A stretch of DNA of 64,000 nt from Protea cynaroides (lineage: Eukaryota; Streptophyta; Magnoliopsida; Proteales; Proteaceae). The translations under genes were made by a program, and so were the position numbers. The notes beneath the pieces are model-generated. The model was not told the DNA's origin, ran no database searches, and was given only the letters and a program-made list of their open reading frames with translations. The stretch covers positions 79,118,149 through 79,182,148 of the forward strand of contig CM053266.1 of NCBI GenBank assembly GCA_028583415.1, given 5' to 3'. Shown one piece after another: positions 10,835-23,143 of this stretch. The first letter of the stretch is position 1, and each line of letters begins with the position of its first letter.

Positions 10835-12877
10835 AAAAGAAATTTCGGCCTCAAAATTTGAACGTACCTTGGTCGTCAAAAAGGTTAAGGTCTTCCTTTC
10901 GCATCGCGTTCTCTTCCTCCCAAGTGATTTCTTCTACATCTTGGCTTTTCCAATGCACTTTCACATAATGGATATCAGTGCTTCGGAGATGTTGTACCTT
11001 TCGACTTGTGAGCATCACAGGTACGACTTCGAACGTCAAGTCCTCTGTCAAGTCTGGTGGGTCTGCTGTCAAGATGTGCGATGGATCCCTGACGTACTTC
11101 TTCAATAAAGAAACATAAAACACATCATGAACACTTGACATGGATGGTGGTAGAGCCAGTTGATATTCTACATTGCCACATCTAGTCAAAATCTCGTATG
11201 GTCCCATATACCTGGGGTATAGCTTCCCCTTCTTACCAAACCGTTAAAGACCTCGCACAGGTGATATCTTCAAGAACACTTTATCACCCACTACAAACTC
11301 CAGATCTCGACGTCGGTTATCTGCATAGTGCTTTTGTCAAACTTGAGCTGTCTTCACTCTTGATTTGATCAATCACTCGACAAGTTTCTTCGATGAACTT
11401 CGGTCCTCCAATCCTTTTCTCTCCCACCTCATTCCATAACAGAGGTGTACAATATTTCTTCCCATAAAGTGCCTCATATGGAGCCATTTGGATCGTAGCT
11501 TGGTAACTATTGTTATACGCAAACTCGATGAGCGATAGCTTCTCATACCAAGCTCCTTTGAAATCTAGGACACACGCTCTGAGCATATCCTCCAAGATTT
11601 GAATAGTTCTTTCTGACTGCCCATCTATCTGAGGATGAAATGCTGTGCTAAACTTCAACTTGGTTCCCATAGCTTTCTGTAATCTTTTCCAGAACTTTGA
11701 TGTAAAATGGGGATCTTTGTCAGATACTATACTTTCTGGGAGGCCATGAAGTCTGACTATATTATCCACATATAGCTTGGCTAGCTTCTCCATGGTATAC
11801 TGAGGTCTGACAGCGATGAATCGAGCTATCTTGGTAAGTCAATCGACTATAACCCATACTGCATCCACTGACCTTGGTGTCAAGGGTAGGCCAGTGATGA
11901 AATATATTGTGATACAATCCCACTTTTATGCTGGCTCTGATAGTGGTTGTAGCAAACCTGCGGGTCTCTGCCTTTCTGATTTAACTTGCTGGAAATTCAG
12001 ACATTGAAACACGAATCAAGCTACATCCGCTTTCATACCCCTCCACCAATATAGTCTTCTTAAATCATGGTACATCTTGGTGCTTCTTGGATGTACCGAA
12101 TATGGGGTGTAATGAGCTTCTGTCATAACTCTATCTCTGATATTTGAGTTCTCACTCTCAGGTATACATAATTGTCCACGATACCTGAGTACCTTGTCTG
12201 AATCCAAGGTAAAGTCAGGGTTGCTTTTACCCTTCTCTAGATCTTCTTGCACAGTCTTGAGGTGTGGATCCCTTAGGATTGCTACTTTGACCTCATCTAT
12301 TAGATCCGATGAGATATTTAAAGCTGCGAACATCAATGTAAACTTATGAATTAAGCTCTGTTCCACTGGATCTCCTACAGTCTCTAGTATATACTCCTTA
12401 TCATTCTTTATTGAGCCTGAGGCTACAGCACACACAGTGCAACATTTGTACTAGGTTCCGCCTCAGGTTTCATTGCCCACTTTCTACTTAAGGCATCAAC
12501 CACAAGGTTTGCCTTACCCGGATGGTACTGGATGTCACAATCATAATCTTTTAATAGCTCCAGTCATCTTGTAAGACCCACACTCCGTGAACCTGGTCTA
12601 AACCTTGATTTCATGTCGTAACAGGTCTTTCGATCATCACCGAGCCAGACGGGACGAGCGGATGACAAACAGGTGCGAAATCGGATCAAAGACGATCAAA
12701 TAATCATTATTTTATGTTGACCGGTCGATGATACCGGTCTTGGTACCGGTCGACCGGTCAGCTCTGCGCAGCTGACTACGGAGATCCAAAAATTGATCTC
12801 TACGGGTCCCACTTTCCTAAACCCTAATACTTGGACCTTCCTAATCCTAATAGGGTTACTAAACCCTAATCCTAGCC

Positions 12878-12885
12878 TATATAAA
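12878..12885 (+). promoter_or_regulatory. TATA box of LTR S
   Basis: TATATAAA lies downstream of a GGTCG/ACCGGT cluster (about 12718-12770) and about 80 bp before the first candidate exon. The relative layout repeats in C (TATAAATA at 30970) and Z (62178-62187, minus), which supports it as the LTR promoter. Confidence 0.65.
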
Positions 12886-12958
12886 CACTCTTAAACCTCC
12901 TCAAATCCTTTCCATTATCTCTCACTAACCCTAGAGAAGAGAAGGAGGTTGGAAATGA

Positions 12959-14625
12959 GAAGAAGCTAGGAAGAAGAAGGAAGTGCTACCATTGCCGTTC
13001 GACGACGCTCACTTTACGCCAGTCGACGGTAAGTGTTTTAATCATTCTTCTTAGTCTATGACTCTAGGATAGTTGTATGGGTGGATCAATACCATACAAA
13101 GTAATTATTGATCTAAAACCCTAATTGGACATTAAACCCTAAGTTGCCGTCAAACCCTAGATTCGAGTTCTAGGATGATTATCATCGAAACTAGACTGGA
13201 ATGAGTTGGAGATAACTCTAACTCAAAGCTCAGATTTAGAATGGATAGGAGAAACCCTGGAAATCCATGGAGAATGATTGACGGTAGTAGAAAAACCCAA
13301 AGTATGGTCTTTCGGAGACATACCGATCGACTATACTAGTTGCACCCTGTGTGACCGGTATGTTGCCACCGGTACCTTCCGGGGGCTGGTCTGTGGGGAC
13401 CGACTGACCATACCGATCGCCAGTTTTCCCCATAGAGCTGCGACCGGTACATGCCATCGGTCAACTCTGTGAGTGTATTTTTGTAACCTCATTGGTTTTA
13501 CGACCAACGTATGCCCTAAAGAAACTATTCTAATTGAACCCTAATATTATGTAGGACTTTGTGATAGCACGTTTGGATCTTGCGACGTGGAGCAAGCTAT
13601 CAAACGAGCGTCAGGTAAGGGAATCTGACCTAAACCCTAATAATTAATGGACAGTAAATCGTTGTTAATAACTTGAATATATATGATGTGATGTTTATGC
13701 ATATTCACATGTCATCCTTTATTCTCTGTTATTATTATTGTTCATGCATGATAGGATGTGATTGTTAGGCATGTGATTATTTTCGTTGGTGTGTGGAGTG
13801 GGGCATGGAGATTGGAATCAGTCCTCACACTGGTAATTTTGTAGTATTCTATCTTAACATGCTTGGTACGGGTGGGGCATCAGGGGAAGGTCGTGGTACG
13901 GTGGTCTCCGATGTTGATGTTGGCCTGGCCATGGTTATGTGGCACTGTGGTCTCCGAGGTCAACGCTGGCTTGTCTACGATGCTTTAGCTCTATCTCTAT
14001 GCCGTAGGGAGTTATGTTGGGATAGGGTCTACCTGCGTATTATTCTATCCTAGTGGGTTAGTTGCGGATAGGGTATCAGGGGAGGTACGGGGATACCTTA
14101 GCTCTATCTCTATGCCGTAGACGGCTATGCTGGGATAGAGCCTACATTGATGACATATAGGATTGGTTAGTTGCGAGCCCAGTTTGCAAGCCCTGGCCAG
14201 TAGGGGCTTAGGTACTGGTATGGGTAGAGCATCAAGGGAGGTACGGGGATATCTTAGCTCTATCTCTATTCCATGATGGGTGCATGTGGGCCAATGGTGG
14301 TGTGATCCATGAGGTGCCACACACTCGTGTATAGAGGTGCGGGGGCCACCAAACCTTTCTATAGCACATTGCAAACTTAAACCAGACCACAGTATAAAAT
14401 GTTTGTTACTCATGCATAATATTGTGAAACTGTCTGATTGTCTTACTGAGCTAAGTTGTGAGCTCACCCTTTGTGTACACATTGTTTTTAGATGTTGATG
14501 CAGGATACACGGTGGATGACTATATGAACGCTCCGGCGTATGGTGATGTTGCTGCTCTGGGTGTACAGGTAGGAGAGGACAAGCATGACGCTTCATGCGA
14601 GTGCCCTTTCTGCGTGTACCTGTGA
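12959..14625 (+). CDS. Candidate spliced small ORF carried within LTR S
   Basis: Proposed segments are 12959-13028, 13555-13614 and 14492-14625, joined across GTAAGT...TAG (13029-13554) and GTAAGG...TTTTTAG (13615-14491) introns. They stay in one frame through about 87 codons to a TGA stop. The last segment encodes DVDAGYTVDDYMNAP...HDASCECPFCVYL, with three clustered cysteines. Conservation of this segment across LTR families suggests selection on protein. Cautions: there is no in-frame ATG in the first segment (a TGA lies just upstream at 12956-12958), the first junction is not phase-conserved in B, and splicing is inferred only from sequence. Function unknown; not a recognised retroelement protein. 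Confidence 0.45.
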
Positions 14626-16479
14626 TTGATTTTATTTATTTGTTTCAGTTATTTTCTGTTGACTTTTAAAGAGATGTAATGATATTATATTTTATGATTG
14701 GATTTGAATAATGGGATATTTTATTTAATTTATCAATAGATACTCAGTTCATTCTATTTAAAGACTTCCGCTGTATTATTTATATTCTGATTGTGGTTAT
14801 GTGCAATGGTTTGTATGAGTGGACACAGTCTATTCGAGATCTTGGTGTGAACCATTGGTTCAATGATGGTTCACTCACACCATTCTGGTTGGTTCAGAAT
14901 TAGGGTGTGACACATCTCCTCTGTCTCATATTCAGGTCCTTCTGAGTGAAAAGGTAAGTTAAACTCTTGTGATCCGACTAAATCTGAAACTTTTCACCAT
15001 AAAGGTAGTGTCTCCAAGTCTTGATTGTGTGAATGACCGCTGCTAACTCCAGATCATGCGTAGGATATTTCTTCTCATGCTCTTTCAATTGTCTTGATGC
15101 ATAGGTAATCACTTGTTCTCCTTGCATCAACACACATCCAAGACCCAACCCTGAGGCATCCGTATATAAGGTAAACGACAAGCCTGGTGCTGGGATGGTC
15201 AAAATAGGTGCAGAGACTAGTCTTGACTTCAAATTCTGAAAGCACTTCTCACACTCATCTGTCCATATGAACTTTTCTCCTTTCTTGGTTAGTCTGGTGA
15301 GTGGAACGGCGATTCTTGAGTAGTCTTCCACGAATCTTCTATAGTAACCAGCCAATCCAAGGAAGCTATGAATCTCTGCAACTGATTTCGGTGCATCCCA
15401 TCCTACTATAGCTGCGATCTTGCTTGGATCTACCTTGATACCATCTGCAGATACTACGTGACCCAAGAAGGCCACTTCTTTCAGTCAGAATTCACACTTC
15501 TTGAACTTGGCATAAAGCTTCTACCTTCTTAGCCGTTGTAGGGCTGCTATCAAATGTATTGCATGAGTCACCTTGTCCTTCGAGTAGACCAAAATATCGT
15601 CAATGAATATGATGACCGAAGTGTCCAATATGTCATGAAACACTCGGTTCATCAATTCCATGAGCGACGCTGGAGCGTTAGTCAATCCGAACAACATTAC
15701 AAGGAACTCATAATGTCCATACCTCGTCCTGAAAGCAGTCTTCGGAATATCTCTATCCAAATTCTTCATTTGATGATACTCCATCCAAGGTCAATCTTAG
15801 GGAATACCTTTGCTCCTTGTAGCTGATTAAACAAGTCATTGATCTGAGGTAGTAGATATTGATTCTTGATCGTGAGTTTGTTTAGTTCCTAGTAGTCTAT
15901 ACATAATCTGACACTACCGTCCTTCTTCTTCACGAATTGCATTGGCGCTCCCCGTGATGCAATACTTAGCTGATTAGAACCTTTGTCTAATAACTCTCAT
16001 AGTTGAGTCTCAATTCCTTCAACTCCATAGGAGCTACTCTATAGGGTGCCTTTGACACAGGTGCCATCCCAGGTAATAAGTCGATAACGAACTCGATTGC
16101 ATGATCAAGTGGCAACGCGGGTAAGCCTCTTGGAAATACATTAGAGAATTTATGCATTACATCAGTATCTTCCATTTGTGGTGCTTCTTTAGTAGCATTT
16201 ACCACAGATACCATATATCCAACTCCTTTCTTTTCAAGGCATCTTTTCGCCTTTCCTGCAGAGAGGATGAGCTTTCGCTTCTTAAGCAGTGCTTTCAATA
16301 AAACTAAATTATGTGCCATCTTTGCTCTTGAATGACAACCTCTTCTATGCACATCATAGCTTTGTAGAGTCTTGAGACAACCAATCCATCCTCAAAATGA
16401 CGTCAAAGTCTGTCATCTCAAGTCGAACTAGGTTGCATCCAAATTTCATCCATCCACATGATTTAGACATTGTTTATAA

Positions 16480-17765
16480 CACTTACCCACTACAACATCT
16501 AGTCCAAAAGAGCTTGAACTATCAAAATTTGATTTAAAGGTCTTAATGAACACATTTAATCCCCTTTTATCTCTTAGTTTTTCAAAGACTATCGTTAATA
16601 ATCTCATATCTTGAAAAACTCATTAGCTTATATTTCTTTTATCACTGCTGTTCTACACTGATCTCTCTTTCATATACCTCAAAAAATATCTTGTGATTGT
16701 TACTTCATATCCCAAGTCTACCTATAAGCATTAGGGCATATGCTTATAAATTCATTAATTCAGCCAAACTCTTTTGGTCTTTACTTAATCATCTTACTCA
16801 ACATTGGGCATAACTCAGTATTACTTGTACTAATCCGAATACTATCAATGCCATAATTTTTTACTTCATCCTTGTATCCACTTTTAAATCTAGCTTTAGA
16901 AATCTTCTGCCTTATCAAAATTCATACCGATATAGTCGTCTTTAACTCTACTTGAGTGTTATCTATTTATTTACTAGCTACTCTTGATAGTTCTCACTTT
17001 TTTTTTACTCATGCACTCTTTTATAGACATGACTCATATCCATCCATTCAGCAATCTCCAAACAGATCCTCCATTACTTCATCTGAGGTTCCTTGGCTAT
17101 AGAATCTAATATGAATTTAATCATCTTTCTTCCCATAATTCCCTTATTAACTAAACATCTTATCAATGGATGTCGAGAAATGTAAGAATCATAATGTTTA
17201 TCCAACAGTTATTCATTTCCTTCTTTCGAATTCTGTATAGTGACAAACACTTATTTTATCTAGTGAATTTAGGTTTAAAGGATCAGGAGTAAATGTATGG
17301 TAATCGAACCAACAACCAAGGACCGTTAGTTGCAAGGTGGTCCAAATACATGGAAGTAGAGGTTCTACAGCTCTTAACCTCATGATTATAGGTTCTATCG
17401 GGTATATAATGCCATTGGTCAAGGCACTACAAGAGTAAATCTAGAGAAAGTTTTGGTACATTAATAAATCAGGTATAAATAAAAAAGATGTAAATTTGAA
17501 ATGATTAAACCCTTAACTGATCATTCAGTTCACATCTCTATTCATGGTGTCGATCATGGGAGTAGCTTAGATTGGTATAATCAGGACTAATTCTAAGAAA
17601 ATAACATCTATAACTCTAATTGACAGGTTAAATCAAGAAGGTATTCTATCAAGGTATGAGAATTAGAATTAGGTATGTGCATCCTCTATAATCATAAGAG
17701 TAAGTCAATAATGCACCGCATCCTATATAAACCTATCTAGTTATATGGCCACAATAGATTTTATC
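16480..17765 (-). other. Unidentified internal spacer of A, shared with D
   Basis: AT-rich, without long frames. From about 16725 to 17760 it matches, in inverse orientation, D's 39955-40975 (for example CATATGCCCTAATGCTTATA and the run around CCATTGGTCAAGGCACTAC). It lies where gag should be. In A it extends further, to the protease tail, so A has no gag at all. Origin unknown. Confidence 0.7.
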
Positions 17766-18676
17766 CTTTGTTGAAACGTTTGAGGCTTCATCTTCAGAAA
17801 ATATTCCTTAACCACTTGTCGGATCATTCTGCCATGATGCAACTATCCCATACATCGGTGGCTGATAAGGGTAACCACCTTGATACACTGCTTGTTGTGC
17901 ACCAAGCTTCCACACTGAGGTGTGCATTACTAGGATCTACGATATGGTAGGCACTGTGTTACGGTTAACATGTCCTAGGGGTACAGTATTACTACCAATC
18001 GGTATCCAGCATAAAATTATTCCTCAGAACGGCCACTACAGTGAGTTATCTCAGCTCACCCAGTACCTGACTTATTGCGTCTGCACTAGGGAGCGGGTCA
18101 GTCTCCCTTACATTAATATCAGGACCATGCGTCAGGCTACTCTACCTGATCAGATCAGTAACCTTCCTTATGGTCGGCTTATCTACTCTTCTGCGGCGCT
18201 TACGGGTGGACATGAGGGGTGAGATTGGGGTCGAGGACACTATGATCTCAGACATTGAGTGGGACGCCATTGTCAGGATGAGGATGGACAATCTGCCCAT
18301 CAGTGATGAGGAGTTAGAGGCTCGCCCTCGTCCGCTCAGGAGGGTAGCAGCAGCGGCAGTAGCAGCAGCAGTAGTCGATGCGGCTCATGCAAAAGAGGCA
18401 GGGGATGATGGTGATGATGATGATGATCAGATGGAGGACATTCTAGCACCGGCACCACAGCCCATACCTGCATCGAGACCATCCCAGCCTCCTCTCGATA
18501 CCGTGATGGGTATGTTTACGGAGATTCGGGATGCCCAGCCTGAGATGAGCCATGAGCTAGGGTGCCTTTCTCGTAGCCTCAGGGTCATGCAGGAGCAGGT
18601 ACACTGGCTCAGGGTAGATTATGAGCGTGACTATGACATCACGGACCCTATTCCTCCTATGCCCCCATCCCCATGA
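17766..18676 (+). pseudogene. Antisense ORF relic in A (plant transposon-protein-like)
   Basis: It runs opposite to A's gag-pol, between primer site and gag position. The part at 17970-18180 encodes GHYSELSQLTQYLTYCVCTRE...LPYINIRTMRQATLP...NLPYGRLI, clearly homologous to C's antisense ORF. After a frameshift near 18175 the 168-residue C-terminal part (18170-18676) continues with an alanine-rich stretch, an acidic run and a proline-rich end. The N-terminal half seen in C is missing or unrecognisable. The family resemblance is to the putative plant transposon protein domain; function unknown. Confidence 0.7.
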
Positions 18677-19040
18677 TAGACCTTTTATTTTCTCTCTCTC
18701 ACAGCATGGTTTTTATTATAACAAGATAACTGTCCGACTTGTGGACTGTACCCTGTAGCACCATTAACTCTTGATACTCAATAGATATTTTATGTTTATA
18801 AAATTCTCTTTTTACTTGTCATGGAAATTCATGATCATTCTGTTTGTCACTATGGTTTTCTCACTAGAGCATGTCATTTATTAATTCCACCTTTAGTATA
18901 GTATATTATGCTCTTTCGTATTTAGTCTCAGGCATCAAACAAGTGCTTAAGGTGTGTTTTTATTAAGACTTTTAAATTCTTCATATCTTAGTTCATCGAC
19001 TCATTTAAGTGCAAATGGTCTGTTGGACAGAGCCTAAGAG

Positions 19041-19054
19041 CTCTGATACCAAGT
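19041..19054 (-). other. A primer binding site (tRNA-iMet)
   Basis: The minus strand reads ACTTGGTATCAGAG directly after the 5' LTR end, an exact match to the initiator-Met primer core TGGTATCAGAG. Confidence 0.88.
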
Positions 19055-20853
19055 TGTCACACCTCAATTCTGACTGAACCAGAAGTGTGAGTGAACCGTC
19101 ACTGAACCAACGGTTCACACACCAGGATCACAATAAGACCGTGTCCACTCATACAAACTATTGCACATAACCATAATCAGAATATAATAAAATACAATGA
19201 AAGTCTTAAATTAAATGAACTAAATTATCTATTGATAATTTAAATAAAATATCTAATTATTCTCCACACCAAAACGTAAATAAATATCCTTACATCAATT
19301 TGTAAATCCAACTGAAAATAAATAAATAAACTAAACAAATCCTAGAGGTACACGCAGAAAGGGCACTCGCATGAAGCGTCATGCTCGTCCTCTCCTGCTT
19401 GCACTTCTAAAGCAGCAACACCTCCATAAGCTGGAGCGTCCATGTAGTCCTCCACAGTATAACCTGCATCAACATCTAAAAACATGTATATATACAAGGG
19501 TGAGCTCACAACTTCGCTCAGTAAGACAATAAAAAAATACAACATACATATGCATGAGTAACATTCACATCATGGTCTGATTTTAAGTTTGCAATGTGCT
19601 ATAGAAAGGATTGATGGCCACCGCACCTCTATACATGAGTGTGTGAAGCCGCCCAATGAATCAAACACCACTGTCGTCCCACATGCACCTACCATGGAAT
19701 AGAGATAGAGTTAAAGCGTTCGGATCAAACACCGCTAATACTTCCCCTGATACTCTACCCATACCAACATGTAAGCCTCTATTGGCGAGGGCTTACAAAC
19801 TAGGCTCGCAACTAACCAATCCTATATGTCATCACAGTATGCCCTATCCCAGCACAACTCCCTACAACATAGAGATAGAGCTAGAGTTTAATGGCCAGGC
19901 CGGAGACCACAGTGCCACTTCCTCCCCCTGATATCCTACCCGCACCAAGTATGCTAAGACAGAACGATACAAAAAGATGCTAGTGTGAGGAATGATCCCA
20001 GACTCCCGGCCCTTCCCATTCCACACATCAACGAAAATAATCACATGCCTAACAATCACATCCTAGCATAGCGAGTATGCATGAACAATAATAATAACTG
20101 AAAGCAAAGGACGACATGCGAGTATGCACAAACATCAGTCTACAGAATCATAGTTATTAACAACGTTTTACTATTATTAAATTATTAGGGTTTAGGTCTG
20201 ATTCCCATACCTGACGCTTGTTTGATAGCTTGCTCCGCGTCACAAAATCCAAACTCGCTATCACAAGGTCCTACACGATGTTAGGGTTGACTTAGAATAG
20301 TTTTCTTAGGGTTTACATTGGTCAGAAAACCAATAAGATCAAAAACACTCTTCACAGAGCAGACCGATCGTAGGTACCGGTCGCAGGTACCGGCCGTGGC
20401 ACTGTGGGGAAAGGTGCGATCGATATGGTCGATCGGTCCCCACAGACCAGCCTCCGGGAGATACCAGTCGTAGGTACCGGTCGCATAAGGTGAGACTGGT
20501 ATGGTCGACCGGTATGTCTCTGGAAGACCATACATCTGGTTCTCGCCTTTCGTCGGTCACCCCCTATTGATTCTAGGGTTGCTTCTATACATTCTAGGTC
20601 TGAGCACTGAGTTAGAGTTGTTTCTAACTCCATTCAAGTCCTAGTTTCGATGATCTTCAACCTATAACTTGAATCTAGGGTTTACCAACTAGATTAGGGT
20701 TTGACGGCAAAAATATAGTTTAGATCAATACCTCGCTTTGCATGGTATTGATCCAAACATGACTAACCATCATAGAACGATTAAAGTAGAGGAAGGTTTA
20801 AACACTTATCATTGATTCGCGATAACGTATTCTTCGTCCAAAGGCATTGGCGG
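19055..20853 (-). repeat. A 5' LTR, main piece
   Basis: Starts TGTCACACC on the plus strand. It is cut at ggcgg by B; the LTR resumes as ctct (30602-30605) and again at 52677-53052 after C. Reassembled length is 2179 bp, against 2164 bp for the 3' LTR. Confidence 0.9.
19342..19475 (-). CDS. LTR reading frame, terminal exon, A 5' LTR
   Basis: 134-nt segment preceded by TTTTTAG on the minus strand, encoding DVDAGYTVEDYMDAPAYGG...HDASCECPFCVYL and a stop. Its partner upstream segment at about 20215-20275 (minus) is also open in the joining phase (CDSEFGFCDAEQAIKQAS). An intact copy of the conserved LTR peptide; expression unproven. Confidence 0.5.
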
Positions 20854-23017
20854 TGTTACACCCCAATTTTGGTTGAACCGGAAGTGTGAGTGAACCGTCA
20901 CTGAACCAACGGCTAACACCAGGATCTCAATAAGACCGTGTCCACTCATACAAACCATTGCACATAACAACAATCAGAATATAATAAATACAACGAAAGT
21001 CTTAAATTAAATGAACTGAGTGATCTATTGATAAATTTAAATAAAATATTCAATTATTCAAATACTCAAAACATAAATAAATATCTTTACATCAACTGTA
21101 TTTCCATCTGAAAGTAATAAAAATAAATTAAATCAAATTCTAAAGTTACACGCAGAAAGGGCACTTGCATGAAGCATCATGCTCATCCTCTCCTGCTTGC
21201 ACGTCTAAAGCAGCAACACCTCCCTACGCCGGAGCGTTCATGTAATCCTCCACTGTGTAACCTGCATCAACATCTAAAAATGGTGTGTACACAAGGGTGA
21301 GCTCACAACTTAGCTTAGTAAGACAATCAGACAATGCAACAAACATATGCATGAGTAACATTCACTTCATGGTCTGGTTTTAAGTTTGCAATGTGCTATA
21401 GAAAGGATTGACGGCCACTACACCTCTATACACGAGTGTGTAAACCCGCCCAATGGATCAAACACCACTGTCGTCCCACATGCACCCACCAGGGAATAGA
21501 GATAGAGCTAAGGCGTTCAGATCAAACACCACCAATACCTCCCCTGTTACTCTACCCATACCAACACATAAGCCCCTATTGGCGAGGGCTTGCAAACTGG
21601 GCTTGCAACTAACCAATCCTATATGTTATCACAGTAGGCCCTGTCCCAGCGCAGCTCCCTACGACATAGAGATAGAGCTAGAGTCTAGTGGCCAGGTCAG
21701 AGACCATAGTGCCACTTCTGCCCCCTGATACCCTACCCGCACCAAGCATGCTAAGGCAGAATGATACGAAAGGTGCAAGTGTGAGGAATGATCCCAGACC
21801 TCCAGGCCTTCCCATTCCATACACCAACAAAAACAATCACATGTCTAACAGTCACATCCTAACATAGCGAGTATGCATGAACAATAATAATAACTGAAAA
21901 TAAAGGATGACATGCGAGTATGCATAAACATCATACCATTGAGTCATGGTTATTAACAACGATTTACTATTTATTAAATTATTAGGGTTTAGGTCTGATT
22001 CCCTTACCTGACGCTTGATTGATAGTTCGTTCTACGTCACAAGGTCCAAACGTGTATCACAAGGTCCTACACGATATTAGGGTTTAGTTAGAATAGTTCT
22101 CTTAGGGTTTGCGTTGGTAAAAAAACCAACAAGGTCAAAAACACTCTTCACAGAGCAGACCGGTCACAGGTACCGATCGCAGCATTGTGGGGAAAACCTA
22201 CGACCAGTATGGTCGGCCGGTCGCCACAGACCAGTCCTCGAGAGGTACCGGTCGATGTACCGGTCGCATATGGTGCGACCGGTATGGTCGACCGGTATGT
22301 CTCCGGGCGACCGTACATCTGGTTTTCGCCTTCCGTCGGTCACCCCTTATTGATTCTAGGGTTTCTCCTATTTATTCTAGGTCTGAACATTGAGTTAGAG
22401 TTGTTTCCACCTCCATTCAAGTCCTAGTTTCGATGATCTTCAACTTAGAACTTGAATCTAGGGTTTACGACTAATTTAGGGTTTGACGGCCAAATAGGAT
22501 TTAGATCAATACCTTGCTTTGCATGGTATTGATTCAATCACAGCTAACCCTCCTATAATGTAGAGGAAGGTTTGAGCACTTACCGTTGACTTGCTGTAAC
22601 TTGTTCTTCGTCGAACGGCACTGGCGGCTCTTCCCTCTCCTTCTTAGCTTATTTTCCTTCTTCAACCTCTTTCTCCTTTCTAGGGTTTGTGAGGATCAAT
22701 GGAAAAGGTTTTAGGAGGTTTAAGGGTCCTTATATAGACTAGGATTAGGTTTAGGAAGCCTCCTAACATTAGGAAAGTCCTTCCATTTAAAATTTGGAAA
22801 GTGAGACCCACAGAGATCCATTTTTGGATCCATGCTGCGCAGGCCATACCGGTCGACCATCGACCGGTATGAGGTTTTTCATACTTGAATTGGTCCGATT
22901 GGTCCGATTTCATACCTGGTTGTCATCCGCTCGTCCCGTTTGGTCCAGTGATGATTGGAAGTCCTATTACGACATGAAACAAGGTTTAGATCGGGTTCAT
23001 GGAGTGCGGGTCTTACA
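20854..23017 (-). repeat. B 3' LTR (2164 bp)
   Basis: TGTTACAC...TCTTACA on the plus strand, matching 28428-30596. ACCGGT/GGTCG clusters lie at about 22160-22315 and 22848-22872. The LTR reading frame lies near 21150-21285 (minus). Its first exon-like donor (CAACG followed by GTAAGTG) puts the junction out of phase relative to S. Confidence 0.9.
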
Positions 23018-23018
23018 A

Positions 23019-23086
23019 CTCCCCCACCCTTAATTGAAATTTCGTCCTCAAAATTTGCATGTAGGTTTCACAACTCCCCCACCCTT
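23019..23086 (-). repeat. B polypurine tract, duplicated
   Basis: AAGGGTGGGGGAG (minus) at 23019-23031 and again at 23074-23086, the same 55-bp spacing as in A. Confidence 0.85.
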
Positions 23087-23143
23087 AAAATAAATTTCGG
23101 CTCGAAATTTGAACGTACCTTGGTCGTCAAAAAGGTTAGGATA

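Larger units (their letters stand above)
12570..14912 (+). mobile_element. Solo LTR S (plus strand) inside A pol
   Basis: A single complete 2343-bp LTR, starting TGTAAGACCC and ending GGTGTGACA, with no internal region. A perfect 5-bp duplication catct (12565-12569 and 14913-14917) flanks it. It belongs to the same LTR family as A, B and D but lies opposite to A. It most likely formed by recombination between the two LTRs of a full element. Its LTR reading frame is the most intact in the window. Confidence 0.93.
10851..16440 (-). pseudogene. A pol: RT, RNase H, integrase, chromodomain; split by solo LTR S
   Basis: From high to low coordinates: a protease tail (ILRMDWL, about 16370-16400); the protease-RT linker (15987-16352); reverse transcriptase with FRTRYGHYEF and an intact FIDDILVYS active site (15521-15784); RNase H with FTLYTDASGLGLGCVL (14978-15475); the integrase zinc-finger region with HPRSTKMYHDLRRLYWWRGM (12016-12435); the integrase core (11317-11793); and a C-terminal chromodomain with YVKVHWKSQDVEEITWEEE (10851-11207). 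The chromodomain end marks a Del/Tekay-type chromovirus, a group whose integrase tail is thought to bind heterochromatin. Solo LTR S interrupts pol between RNase H and integrase (12570-14917). Several stops and frameshifts are present. Confidence 0.9.

Noticed and set aside
13793..14596. ORFs of 86 and 183 codons in solo LTR S
   Set aside because: Out of phase with the conserved LTR frame, not kept in sibling LTRs, and the 183-codon frame is on the opposite strand to the conserved exon.
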